This document shows positions 16,023 through 25,152 of a stretch of 37,428 nt of DNA, piece by piece. The notes beneath the pieces are model-generated. The model searched no databases. It saw nothing but the letters and a program-made list of their open reading frames with translations, and was not told the origin of the DNA. The position numbers and the translations under genes were made by a program. Position 1 is the first letter of the stretch; each line of letters opens with the position of its first letter. Source of the stretch: Aquisphaera insulae (GTDB taxonomy: Bacteria > Planctomycetota > Planctomycetia > Isosphaerales > Isosphaeraceae); contig NZ_JAALJH010000088.1 of NCBI RefSeq assembly GCF_011064615.1, positions 1 through 37,428 on the forward strand, written 5' to 3'.

Positions 16023-17213
16023 TCAGGCCGTGATGGTGCCGACGTTCATGATCGGGTTCGTGTTCGCCGGGAAATTCGGGCTGATGCCCGGGATCACCAC
16101 CCGGCTGGCACCCGTCACGTCGCCGATGATGTAGATCGGCTGGTCGATCTGGCGGCCGATCACGAAGGCGCTCCCCGCGTTGACGTTGAGCGCCCCCTGG
16201 AGGTAGGCCCCGACCGATGGCTCGGAGAGGTTGGACGTCGTCCCGACCACGGCCTGATTGAGCGACAGCACGTTGCTGCCCGACCCGGTCCCCTTGGGGG
16301 GCTGGAGGATGGCCCCGAGGTCGCGGCCGATCGTGATCTTGGAGCCGTTGGACAGATTGATGTCGCCGCCGGCGTTGAGGAGATTCAGGTCGCGGCCGAT
16401 CTCGATGCTGCTCCCGGTGTTGAGGTTGATCCCCTGGAGCACGTCCAGGGTGTTCACGCTCCCCCCCGTGCTGATGGACGCCCCCGGCTGGATCGAGTTG
16501 AACGCGATCCGATCGACGGTCGACGTCCCGCTCACGACGATCGGGCCCGACAGGTCCGCGGAGTGGAAGCCCTCGATCGAGCCGATCTGGCCGCTGTTGA
16601 CGGTGATCTGGCCGACGTTGAGCAGGTGCCCCTGGTTGGCCTGCCCGTAGGCGTAGCTGTGGGCGTATCCCTTGCGGATCGCCGAGGGCAGGGGATTGAT
16701 CGTCAACTGGGTGTTCGCCGTCGAGCCGTCCACGATGATTCCGACCTTGCCCCCGGGCATCGCGTAGGCCCGGACCACGCCGATCGGCATGGGGTAGGTC
16801 GACGGCTGGATCACCGACGCCGGGGTCGTCGACGTCTGGGTGTAGGTCCCCCCCGCGCCGTCGCCCGCGGTCGTGGCGACGGTATTCGAGATGTACCCGA
16901 GCTGGATCCGGTACTTCGTGCCGTCCACCGACACGACGTTGATCGCCTTGCCACCCCGGATGGTCTGGGTGGCGGCGGCGTGGATCGTCCGGAATTCCCG
17001 GTTGAACTTGGGCGCGTTCTTGACCCACTGGGGCATGTTCACGTTCCGCGCCAGCCGGGCGGACGGGTTCTTGAGCAACGCCGCCGAGGTGCCGAGATAC
17101 TGATGCAGGCTCATCTTGGCGGTGAGCAGCATGCGGTCTTCCAGCCGGCTGTCGATGGCCGGGCGGAACGCGCGCGATGGAGTCCGTCGGCCGTCCGTGC
17201 GAGAATCCGACAT
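16023..17213 (-). CDS. LEPR-XLL motif protein with beta-helix-like repeats
   Basis: A 396-residue exported-type protein. After a short basic N-terminus (MSDSRTDGRRTPSRAFRPAI) comes SRLEDRMLLTAKM, a variant of the planctomycete LEPR-XLL motif. The second half (about residues 180-396) consists of short strand-turn units rich in Gly, Asn, Ser and Ile, such as GQITVNSGQIGSIEG, SSIEIGRDLNLLNAGGDINL and SKITIGRDLGAIL. This points to a right-handed parallel beta-helix or bactofilin-like solenoid. The ATG at 17213 is preferred over one 34 codons upstream because AGGAAGGA lies just before it and the protein then starts near the motif. It is probably surface-located; no catalytic residues are recognised. 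It is the second LEPR-XLL protein in the window. Confidence 0.75.
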   Translation of the reverse strand: MSDSRTDGRRTPSRAFRPAIDSRLEDRMLLTAKMSLHQYLGTSAALLKNPSARLARNVNMPQWVKNAPKFNREFRTIHAAATQTIRGGKAINVVSVDGTKYRIQLGYISNTVATTAGDGAGGTYTQTSTTPASVIQPSTYPMPIGVVRAYAMPGGKVGIIVDGSTANTQLTINPLPSAIRKGYAHSYAYGQANQGHLLNVGQITVNSGQIGSIEGFHSADLSGPIVVSGTSTVDRIAFNSIQPGASISTGGSVNTLDVLQGINLNTGSSIEIGRDLNLLNAGGDINLSNGSKITIGRDLGAILQPPKGTGSGSNVLSLNQAVVGTTSNLSEPSVGAYLQGALNVNAGSAFVIGRQIDQPIYIIGDVTGASRVVIPGISPNFPANTNPIMNVGTITA

Positions 17214-17554
17214 GCGAGGATCCTTCCTGGTCGCGGGGAAGTGCGCTTGGACTTCCTTTCCCGGGCAGGACGAACGGGCGGGGCGAGGCGAGGCGAAAGG
17301 TCCCCGAATCGCCACCGGTCACGCCGGGATCAAGCGCGAGGGCCCCCGGCCGAGGTCCTCGACCGGCAACCCAATCTGCTCGAATTATCGGCGTCCGCCG
17401 GCCGCCGCAGGGCCGAAACCGTCGGCCGGACGTCATCCGGGTTCAGCGGGGAAGGGTTAAGCCGGCGCCGGCAGTCGCGGAGGGGGAAGCGATCCTGACG
17501 ATTGTCGCGACGAGGCCGGCGCGGCGGGTTCGGCCGGGGTCGGGTCGAGTCGGC
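17214..17554. other. Intergenic region, no gene seen
   Basis: The 341 bases upstream of the minus-strand LEPR-XLL gene and downstream of the metallopeptidase gene hold no supported coding region. The AGGAAGGA ribosome site of the LEPR-XLL gene lies at its left edge. I see no clear hairpin or promoter. Confidence 0.45.
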
Positions 17555-18415
17555 TCAGAGATCCGGGGCGCTGAACGTATCGCCGCCGTTGATGTCGCCC
17601 GACACCAGGCCCTTGCGGAACCACTTCACGCGTTGGGCCGCCGAGCCGTGGGTGAAGGAATCCGGCACCACGTAGCCCTGGGCACGTTTCTGCAACTTGT
17701 CGTCGCCGATCTGCGAGGCCGCGTTGAGGCCGGACTCGATGTCTCCTTCCTCCAGGATGTGCCGCTTCGCCTCGGCGTGGTGGGCCCAGACCCCGGCCAG
17801 GTAGTCGGCCTGGAGCTCGAGCATGACCGAGAGCTTCTTGCCCTCGAGCTCGCCGACCTGCTGTTGCATGCGGGAGACCTTCTCGCTGATCCCCAGCAGG
17901 TTCTGGACGTGGTGGCCGACCTCATGGGCGATCACGTAGGCCTGGGCGAACTGCCCGGGGGCCTTGAACTTGTTCGCCAGCTCCTCGTAGAAGGCCAGGT
18001 CGATGTAGACCTTCTGATCCGCGGGGCAGTAGAACGGGCCGACCGCCGTGCTGGCCATCCCGCAGCCATCCGTCGTCACCTGATTGCGGAAGAGGACCAG
18101 CCGGGTGGGCTGGTAGCGCTTGCCCGCCTTGGCGAAGATCTCGGCCCAGACGTCTTCCGTCAGGCCGAGAGTCTTCCTGACGAGCGACGACTGCTGCTTC
18201 TCCTCCTCGGTCTCCTTGAACTCGCCCTGCTGGGCCGGCGCCTGCTGTTGCTGCCCCATCCTCTGAAGCAGGGCGCGCGGGTCCGCACCCGTGATGAAGC
18301 TGGCGAGCAGCACGAGGATGATGGTCCCGAGCCCGCCGCCGACGACCATCCTGCCCGGCGACATCGCCCGCCGGTCCTCCACGTTCTCGCTCTCACGCTC
18401 GTCATCTAGCCGCAT
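17555..18415 (-). CDS. ypfJ: Neutral zinc metallopeptidase, YpfJ family
   Basis: A 286-residue member of the YpfJ/KPN_00809 putative neutral zinc metallopeptidase family. It begins with a charged cytoplasmic stretch (MRLDDERESENVEDRR), then one transmembrane helix at about residues 23-41, a Gln-rich linker, and a periplasmic catalytic domain. The zinc motif HEVGHH is at 164-169, with the probable third ligand in the downstream helix ELQADYLAGVWAH. Other family marks are GCGMASTAVGPFYCPADQKVYIDLAFYEEL and the C-terminal SFTHGSAAQRVKWFRKG. An AAGGAA ribosome site precedes the ATG at 18415, and a longer reading frame upstream is not needed. The physiological substrate of this family is not established. 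Confidence 0.93.
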   Translation of the reverse strand: MRLDDERESENVEDRRAMSPGRMVVGGGLGTIILVLLASFITGADPRALLQRMGQQQQAPAQQGEFKETEEEKQQSSLVRKTLGLTEDVWAEIFAKAGKRYQPTRLVLFRNQVTTDGCGMASTAVGPFYCPADQKVYIDLAFYEELANKFKAPGQFAQAYVIAHEVGHHVQNLLGISEKVSRMQQQVGELEGKKLSVMLELQADYLAGVWAHHAEAKRHILEEGDIESGLNAASQIGDDKLQKRAQGYVVPDSFTHGSAAQRVKWFRKGLVSGDINGGDTFSAPDL

Positions 18416-18582
18416 GTGATTTTCCTTCGAAGGTGCGAATGGAGTTCGATCGGCACGACGGCGGATCGTCTCGACCGAGGTGGAGCACCCTCGACGTCCG
18501 CAATCGTCACTCATGCAAGATATTCGGGCGACCCGGGTCGTTCAACCACGGCCGGGAGAAAGGCCTCCGGCGACCGGCCCCA

Positions 18583-19803
<1,221 letters not shown>

Positions 19804-19903
19804 CAGAACTCTCCGACGTTCTCCCGTAACTCTCACCCGGCGAACGCAACCGCCGCCCTTTGAACGCATTGTAGGACGACCCGGGTCGCCGTCCAATCGG
19901 TTT

Positions 19904-20518
19904 TCAGGCGAGCGGGGAGCTCTCATCCGGACAGGCCGGGGCGGGGGAGGGCTCATAGAAGACCAGCAGGGTATTCCCGTACTTCTTCTGCCGGGTCTCG
20001 CGGAGCGGGCCGGCGTCGATCGGCCCGTACTCCTTGGGATGGATCTGGACGATGACGAGGCCGTTGGCGAACTCCTCGTCCGAGCCCGGATCGCCGCGGC
20101 GGAGCAGCTCCGGCCGGGCCTGGAGGATCTCCATCGCCTCCCGCCACATCTCTCGATACTGGGGCGGGGCCACATAAATCAGGTCGAACGAGAGCGACGT
20201 CGATCGGAGGAATCGGAACGAATCGGCCTGGTGCACGCTCGCCCGGCCGGCGAGCCCCGTCACGGCGAGGTTCTTGCGGATCACGGCGACGGCCTTCGGC
20301 TCCAGGTCCAGGAACGTGCAATGCCGGGCCCCCTGGCTCAGTGCCTCGATGCCGACGCTTCCGCTGCCGGCGAACATGTCGAGCATCTCCACCCCTTCGA
20401 TCCGGGGCCGGAGGATGTCGAAGAGCGAGGTCTTGACCCGGTCCACGATCGGCCGGGTCGTCCGCCCCGGCACCATGGCCAGCTCCCTCCCCTTGGCTTC
20501 ACCGGCGACCACGCGCAT
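19904..20518 (-). CDS. rsmD: 16S rRNA (guanine-N2)-methyltransferase RsmD-like
   Basis: A 204-residue RsmD-type methyltransferase. The start MRVVAGEAKGRELAMVPG, then RPIVDRVKTSLFDIL, matches the conserved RsmD N-terminus. The SAM-binding motif I is DMFAGSGSVGIEALSQGA (47-64). RsmD methylates G966 of 16S rRNA during small-subunit assembly. Oddly, the catalytic motif IV, normally [D/N]PP[Y/F], reads APPQ at 117-120 (FDLIYVAPPQYREMW). The start lies only four bases after the stop of the upstream PTS IIA gene, so the two are co-transcribed. Family identity is sure; whether the changed motif still methylates the same base is open. Confidence 0.87.
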   Translation of the reverse strand: MRVVAGEAKGRELAMVPGRTTRPIVDRVKTSLFDILRPRIEGVEMLDMFAGSGSVGIEALSQGARHCTFLDLEPKAVAVIRKNLAVTGLAGRASVHQADSFRFLRSTSLSFDLIYVAPPQYREMWREAMEILQARPELLRRGDPGSDEEFANGLVIVQIHPKEYGPIDAGPLRETRQKKYGNTLLVFYEPSPAPACPDESSPLA

Positions 20519-20522
20519 GGCA

Positions 20523-20993
20523 TCAAACCTCGACGCTTTCCAGGAACTCCCTCAGTCCCTCCGGGAAGTCCACGCAGAGCAGGACCGTTCGGAACGCCGG
20601 ATCCTGGAGGCGGCCGAGCCACGCGTCGAATAGGTCCTTCTTCGCGGCGTCCCCGGAGGGATCCGCCGGGGAGAGGATCAGCAGGACGAAATGGACGGGC
20701 CCGCCGTCCAGGCTCTCGTACGCAAGCCCTTGTTGCGAGAGGCCGAGGGCGGCGACCGTGCGATCGAGCCCCCGGTGCCAGGCATGGGGGATGGCGACCC
20801 CGTCGCCGATGGCCGTCGGCCCCAGCTCCGCCCGATCGACCAGGGCGCGGCTCAGGTCCGGGGCGAGCGCGGCCGGCACGTGACCGCCCCTCGCCAGATC
20901 CTCGACCATGGCCCGAAACGCCGAGTCCCGATCCTCGATGCCGAGTTCGTCCAGGAAGAGGATGCTCTGGATGCTGTCGGCCAGGCGGATCAA
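20523..20993 (-). CDS. PTS IIA (PtsN/fructose-type) domain protein
   Basis: A 156-residue single-domain EIIA of the PtsN/fructose class. The phosphorylatable His is in GVAIPHAWHRGLDRT, preceded by the typical ELGPTAIGDG. LVDRAELG and VHFVLLILSPADPSG with the following KDLFDAWLGRL also match the family. In other bacteria PtsN (EIIA-Ntr) is a phospho-regulator of metabolism and potassium transport. I choose a TTG start at 20993 (LIRLADSIQSILFLDELG aligns with the normal N-terminus); no good ribosome site is seen. Longer frames read through the tRNA fragment upstream and are artefacts. It lies four bases before rsmD. Its 5' flank was apparently remodelled by the tRNA-linked insertion. Confidence 0.83.
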   Translation of the reverse strand: MIRLADSIQSILFLDELGIEDRDSAFRAMVEDLARGGHVPAALAPDLSRALVDRAELGPTAIGDGVAIPHAWHRGLDRTVAALGLSQQGLAYESLDGGPVHFVLLILSPADPSGDAAKKDLFDAWLGRLQDPAFRTVLLCVDFPEGLREFLESVEV

Positions 20994-21032
20994 GGGCGTG
21001 GGACCATCGGGGCTGGGACCAATCTCACCACC

Positions 21033-21088
21033 ATGCGAGAGGCGGGAGTCGAACCCGCACACCTTGCGGTACAGGATCCTAAGTCCTG
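21033..21088 (-). repeat. Left attachment-like repeat: tRNA-Leu 3' fragment
   Basis: 56 bases identical to 25153-25208. On the minus strand it covers the anticodon stem-loop with the UAG anticodon, the variable arm, the T arm and the acceptor 3' strand. It lacks the D arm and acceptor 5' strand, so it cannot be a functional tRNA. Identity stops exactly where the anticodon stem begins. It sits about 40 bases upstream of the PTS IIA start. Confidence 0.85.
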
Positions 21089-21121
21089 TGACGGGATCGA
21101 CGCAAGCCCAAGCCTCGCAAC

Positions 21122-21316
21122 GTGTACTCGTCACATCAAGGGGGCTTCTCCCTTCCCTTGCCCTACGGAAGCGAAATCCCCATCGAGCTGGTCCTCGTCG
21201 TCGAGGCGTGGCCGGACCTCCCGGAGCCGACCAAGGCCGCCGTCCTGGCCATCGTCCATGCGACAAGAACCGGAAGCGAGGCGCATCCATGGAGGGCCAT
21301 GGCCGACCATCGCTGA
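21122..21316 (+). CDS. Short frame with Trp-Pro-x-Leu-Pro helix
   Basis: A possible 64-residue frame. Its middle part, SEIPIELVLVVEAWPDLPEP followed by TKAAVLAIV, has the pattern of a short C-terminal helix (LVxAWPxLPExxRxAILAMV) that I recall from small planctomycete proteins, some encoded beside site-specific recombinases. That association is from memory. The first 17 residues do not look conserved and no ribosome site is obvious, so this may be a fragment of a larger lost gene. Confidence 0.3.
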   Translation: MYSSHQGGFSLPLPYGSEIPIELVLVVEAWPDLPEPTKAAVLAIVHATRTGSEAHPWRAMADHR

Positions 21317-21488
21317 TGATCTTCTTGGGCGCCCGGAATTTCCTCTGATGCCGCTATTGCCCCGCATCGCGGAGTGGAGTGGTCCTCGCAAAGGTCCTTC
21401 CGATGGCCGAACCAGGTAAGAGTGCACAGGACGACCTCGAAATGCATGAATGACCTTGTTGCCATCCCAAATCACCAGGGCTACCACA

Positions 21489-21704
21489 ATGGGGACTTAC
21501 TGCCGACGCCGAATCCGTGAACGCGAGCTCCAGGAGGCCGAACTCCGCGCGCAGGGCCGCATCCGCTCCGCCAGCCCGGAGGATCGAGACGCGATCGACC
21601 TGGATGACCTCTATACGGCCTGGAATCGGGCAACCCATGGCGTGCGGACTCGGTTCATGGCGACCGCCGGGCTGAGGGATTCCGCCGGCCAGGGCGACAA
21701 CTAG
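21489..21704 (+). CDS. Hypothetical small charged protein
   Basis: A possible 71-residue protein starting MGTYCRRRIRERELQEAELR. It is Arg/Glu-rich with a helical feel, followed by a segment LDDLYTAWNRATHGVRTRF. It is not recognised. Codon use and charge pattern look protein-like, but the upstream region has no clear ribosome site, and in GC-rich DNA short open frames occur by chance. Confidence 0.35.
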   Translation: MGTYCRRRIRERELQEAELRAQGRIRSASPEDRDAIDLDDLYTAWNRATHGVRTRFMATAGLRDSAGQGDN

Positions 21705-21888
21705 CAAGTGGCGTCGTCGAAGGCGTGGACGACGGACTCGAGCGGCTGTTCGACTCGCTGAAGTGAGCCGACTAGGTACAGACGGCGATCGGTCACCGAA
21801 ACAGCCCTGGCTCGTTGTCAGGGGTATTCCCCCGACCGTTCCGGGTGTAGCGGCCGGGGGTTTCTGCTCACTGGCGTGGTGGGAGGCG

Positions 21889-21911
21889 TTTGTCGGAAAA
21901 TTCCCGACAAA
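21889..21911 (-). terminator. Inverted repeat downstream of higA
   Basis: 8-bp arms TTTGTCGG and CCGACAAA flank AAAATTC, 27 bases beyond the higA stop codon. On the minus strand it forms a hairpin at the end of the higBA transcript. There is no long T run, so it could also be a binding site. Confidence 0.4.
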
Positions 21912-21937
21912 GAGCGCGACCGTCGGCCACTGTTCGA

Positions 21938-22552
21938 TCACGTTCCCTTTAGGAAGACATCCGGCGAGACGTGAAAGAAATTTGCGAGGGTCACCACTTG
22001 ATCCTTCGTAAGCCCCCTCTTGCCGCCTAGGACGTCCGAGATAGTGGGTTGTTTGATGCCGGTTAGCTCGGCCAGCCTGGTCTGGCTCAGGTCTTGCAGC
22101 CTCATCAGTTCTCGAAGGACATCGCCCTCTGATGCATCCGAGATGGGGAAAGCCTTGCTCTCGTAAGCCTCAATGAGATCAGTCAAGGCACTCAAATACT
22201 GGTTCACCCCCTGATCCTTGGTTTCCCGCTTCAGCAGTCTCTCGATTACTGAGAGGGCCCGGTCCAAGTGGTGATCGTTCCGGATCCGCTCAAGAGGAAA
22301 ACGCTTTACGAGAGTGAAGTAGGCCGCTCGGTCCGGAGGCACCCTTAATGTGAAGACTATGTGAGACTTCGGCGGCGGCGGTGCCGGAGTCCGTGGTGGC
22401 TGCTTTGTTATTGCGGCGTCCGTTCGGGCAGCCTTCTTTTCGAGGCGCAGTCTCTTCTTTTCGAGAAGCCGCTCTCTCGCGGTGAGATTTCCCCCTGTCT
22501 GCCGCGCCTTGGTGTGTTTATCCTGCGCGGTACCTCCGGTCCTAAATCCCAT
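21938..22552 (-). CDS. higA: HigA-type antitoxin with C-terminal HTH
   Basis: A 204-residue antitoxin. The C-terminal XRE-type helix-turn-helix (about residues 146-199) reads LRELMRLQDLSQTRLAELTG, then IKQPTISDVLGGKRGLTKDQ, the DNA-binding part that should repress the operon. Upstream, RNDHHLDRALSVIERLL and QYLSALTDLIEAYESKAFPI match the middle part of COG5499-type HigA proteins. The N-terminal 65 residues are basic and Pro-rich and are longer than usual. The ATG is two bases after the toxin stop codon, and its AGGGGGG ribosome site lies inside the toxin gene end, so translation is coupled. It neutralises HigB by binding it. The pair could help retain the islet, which is inference. Confidence 0.85.
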   Translation of the reverse strand: MGFRTGGTAQDKHTKARQTGGNLTARERLLEKKRLRLEKKAARTDAAITKQPPRTPAPPPPKSHIVFTLRVPPDRAAYFTLVKRFPLERIRNDHHLDRALSVIERLLKRETKDQGVNQYLSALTDLIEAYESKAFPISDASEGDVLRELMRLQDLSQTRLAELTGIKQPTISDVLGGKRGLTKDQVVTLANFFHVSPDVFLKGT

Positions 22553-22554
22553 GG

Positions 22555-22950
22555 CTATCCCCCCTTCGGCTGCTCTTTTTTACCATGCTTGCGAGACACT
22601 GTGCCCCTTGCCGACGTCATCTTGGAAGGTAGCGGGGTACGGCAGCCGCATTGATCAGGCCAGAGATTCTTGTCATATTCCGGGTGGTCCATCACACGCC
22701 TGATGTACAACGTCTGCTGGGCAAAGTTCACGATGGCGATGAGTCGGTAACGATTGTTGCCGACATCGAAGACAACGCAATAATCGACCTTGTCGGCCGA
22801 TCTGAAGGTCTGCTTGAGAGCCGCGAAATTCTCCCAGTGGCTCTTTGAGGCGATCTTGAACCAGGTGTCGCAATCGCGCTTCGCGATTTCTGCGTCTCCC
22901 GTTCTGGATGCGCAGAACACCCGCAATGCCTTTCTGCTTATGACATGCAC
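22555..22950 (-). CDS. higB: HigB-type mRNA interferase toxin
   Basis: A 131-residue RelE-superfamily toxin of the HigB type, which cuts mRNA at the ribosome. The family signature is clear: MHVISRKALRVFC, WFKIASKSHWENFAALKQTF, SADKVDYCVVFDVGNNRYRL and IAIVNFAQQTLYIRRVMDHPEYDK. It starts at GTG. Typical HigB ends near DHPEYDK at about residue 95; here about 35 extra residues (NLWPDQCGCRTPLP... to KHGKKEQPKGG) form a basic tail that overlaps the translation signal for higA. Gene order is toxin first, as in other higBA operons. A TATAAC at 23019-23024 on the minus strand, about 70 bases upstream, is a possible -10 box. Confidence 0.86.
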   Translation of the reverse strand: MHVISRKALRVFCASRTGDAEIAKRDCDTWFKIASKSHWENFAALKQTFRSADKVDYCVVFDVGNNRYRLIAIVNFAQQTLYIRRVMDHPEYDKNLWPDQCGCRTPLPSKMTSARGTVSRKHGKKEQPKGG

Positions 22951-23673
22951 TGACGGCCCACCAGAAAGAATGCCGGGCTAGTTCAAGTATCGCCACGAGC
23001 CCTAGGAAAATCCAGAGAGTTATACCAAATCGCGATAACCCGCGAAACTTGATCTGAAAAAAAGATCATCCGGCTAAAGCGCGCCGGACGTGGAAGGGGC
23101 TCGGCCGAGGCCGATCGGCCCCCCCCGGTGGCTGCGGCGGAAGTGCGGCGACGTCGCGGAGGCGAGGGCCGGTCCTTGAGTCATCGGGACCATGGCCCCG
23201 GCATGAGACATCGGGAGATCGCAGGCGGCCGGGTGGCCGTGGTAGAGCCGAAGGCGATACCATGGGATCAGATCGGCCCGCGATCGAACCGTCCCGCCGG
23301 CCAGCCCTCCATGGTGTCGCTGCGCTTCCACCACGGCCACCCATCGCTCACGTCCGGATCGAGTGCGGACAACGCTCGCTTCGGCACGTCCGATTCCATG
23401 GGGCGCGCGCTTCAACCGGATGAGCCGAAAAAAACTGATGATCAGTCACAGTCCTTCGCCCGGCGATACCCCGCCGCCTCCACCTCGCCTGAGTTGGCGA
23501 GGGCGACACGGTTCTCCGACCTCATCGTGGCCGCATCGGGACGCGTGGGCTTGTGGTAGATCCGACTCCGGCGACGAGGCCGTCGCGGCTTGGCTGGAAG
23601 CCGAGCATCGCAGGCGATGCCCCAGCCCGTCGGACCAGTGATGGTGAGCGGAGCGAAGGGCCGAAACGCAGCC
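22951..23673. other. Islet spacer with no recognised gene
   Basis: These 723 bases upstream of higB contain reading frames that look like composition artefacts. The part next to higB (22980-23060) is AT-rich and includes a GATCT/AGATC inverted repeat around an A-run at about 23051-23067. I searched by eye for integrase or transposase motifs in all frames and saw none. Confidence 0.45.
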
Positions 23674-24903
23674 TTACTCTTGCGCCCCTCCGCCCTGAAT
23701 GTGCTGAATGAACTGCGCCGGGATCCGAAATCGGAAAAAGCCTGATTGGCCGACATTCAGGGCGGGGATCTCGAGGTCGAGATGAGTTGCCGTGCCGATC
23801 GGAGCCTCGAAGACGAGGTGATCCTTGACCGACTTACCGGGATAGATTGACTCCTCCTCGGTCCGAAGCTCGGGGAGGCTCGAAAAGCCAAAATTGATGC
23901 CACGGTAGCGGTTGCCGAAGTTGTCTTTGAGTGTCGCGCTGTCTCGCTCGAAAGAGAATTGCTTGCCTGCCAACGTCTTGAAGTCTAGCTTGCGGTTTTG
24001 ATCTAGGTTTGAGATTTCCACCACGATCGAGAGCAGTGGCTCCTTGGATACGCCACGCTCATTCTCTCGCCCAGGGAAGGGTGTTCGGTCTCTCAACGAG
24101 ACCGGAGCGAGAATCACCGACATCAAACGCACTTGGACGTTGCCGAGTTGGCCAGGCTGATCGGGGGATAACCAGGTCTCAACGATCGGGGCTGGCTCAG
24201 CGGTAGGTTGAACCGCTAAGGCAGGCGCTGACGCAGCCCCGATTGGTTGGGCCTTCATGTCGGGGGCCACCGGCGCGAGGGAAATGGCAGGCTGAGCCGA
24301 GCGGCTGGCTTTCTGATTCGCTTCCTTCATAGCCTCGCCAACCCTGTTGGCGACTGTTCCTGTCATCGCCACCGAGAGCACGATGCTGCCCAGGCAGAGG
24401 ACGATTCCTATGGAGGAAGTCACGACCTTTCCGCGCCGGCTAACCAGGCCATAGATCAGACCGATCGCGCCGAGGAGACCACCCAGCAGTGCAACGGGAA
24501 CTGCGACGAGACCAAGGAATGGAACCCACGCGATCATCATCGCGATGATGCCCAGGACGAAGGCTGCGACTCCAACTGGATTCGTCCGCTGTCGTTCGGG
24601 TATTGCAACTTGGATGATTTGCTGGAATGACCGATCAGGGGCGGCTCGGATCTCGACAATCGAGTCTAGCTTATCGGACGACATAGCCGCGGTTGAGACC
24701 CTACGGGTCATACTCTCGGCGGGCTCAACCCGGGCGGGCGTGACGACCGTAGGAGTCGCCACCTCTGATACCTCCAACCCCTGAGCATTGATTCGGAAGT
24801 CATGGCCACAACTGGGGCATTTCACCCTGGCCGTGGCCTTTTGGGGAATCGTCTTGGACGTGGAGCGCGTGCGACCGCAGCTCGGACAGGTAATTTGCGT
24901 CAT
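23674..24903 (-). CDS. Zinc-ribbon, DUF4190-like membrane protein
   Basis: A 409-residue protein in three parts. Residues 1-40 form a zinc ribbon with two CPSC knuckles (6-9 and 29-32). A linker leads to a membrane region at about 110-205 with several hydrophobic helices (VGVAAFVLGIIAMMIAWVPF, VPVALLGGLLGAIGLIYGLV, IGIVLCLGSIVLSVAMTG), resembling DUF4190. The exported C-terminal part (about 245-400) looks like an Ig-type or DUF4352-like beta domain, with LLSIVVEISNLDQNRKLDFK and KDHLVFEAPIGTATHLDLEI. Function is unknown. It is cargo of the tRNA-flanked islet and its GC content is lower than that of the chromosomal genes on either side. Confidence 0.75.
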   Translation of the reverse strand: MTQITCPSCGRTRSTSKTIPQKATARVKCPSCGHDFRINAQGLEVSEVATPTVVTPARVEPAESMTRRVSTAAMSSDKLDSIVEIRAAPDRSFQQIIQVAIPERQRTNPVGVAAFVLGIIAMMIAWVPFLGLVAVPVALLGGLLGAIGLIYGLVSRRGKVVTSSIGIVLCLGSIVLSVAMTGTVANRVGEAMKEANQKASRSAQPAISLAPVAPDMKAQPIGAASAPALAVQPTAEPAPIVETWLSPDQPGQLGNVQVRLMSVILAPVSLRDRTPFPGRENERGVSKEPLLSIVVEISNLDQNRKLDFKTLAGKQFSFERDSATLKDNFGNRYRGINFGFSSLPELRTEEESIYPGKSVKDHLVFEAPIGTATHLDLEIPALNVGQSGFFRFRIPAQFIQHIQGGGAQE

Positions 24904-25152
24904 CGTGACACCTCAGTGCATGGGAATGCGTGTAGCTACTTCGCTCAGACGCACTGGATCAACCATGGTATCATTAGGTGTCCATGCCGTCCACCAAGTT
25001 CTCCGGGAGGAGTCTGACGTTGGAAGATCCGCATGACGGCGGCTTCAGTGGCCCTGGGTCGACTTGATTGATTGCATGATATGTCGTCAATAACTCGTCT
25101 CGTCCTGGAAAAGACAGGGCGGGACGGCTTCTGTCGGGTTGAGACGGGAAGA

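Noticed and set aside
21033..21088. A second functional tRNA-Leu
   Set aside because: The D arm and 5' acceptor strand are absent; sequence departs from tRNA exactly at the anticodon stem.
20994..21290. N-terminal extension of the PTS IIA gene
   Set aside because: It would translate the tRNA-Leu fragment; the family N-terminus begins at about 20993.
22951..23673. Degraded integrase or transposase in the islet spacer
   Set aside because: No catalytic motif or consistent frame was visible by eye; a profile search would be needed to exclude a very decayed copy.
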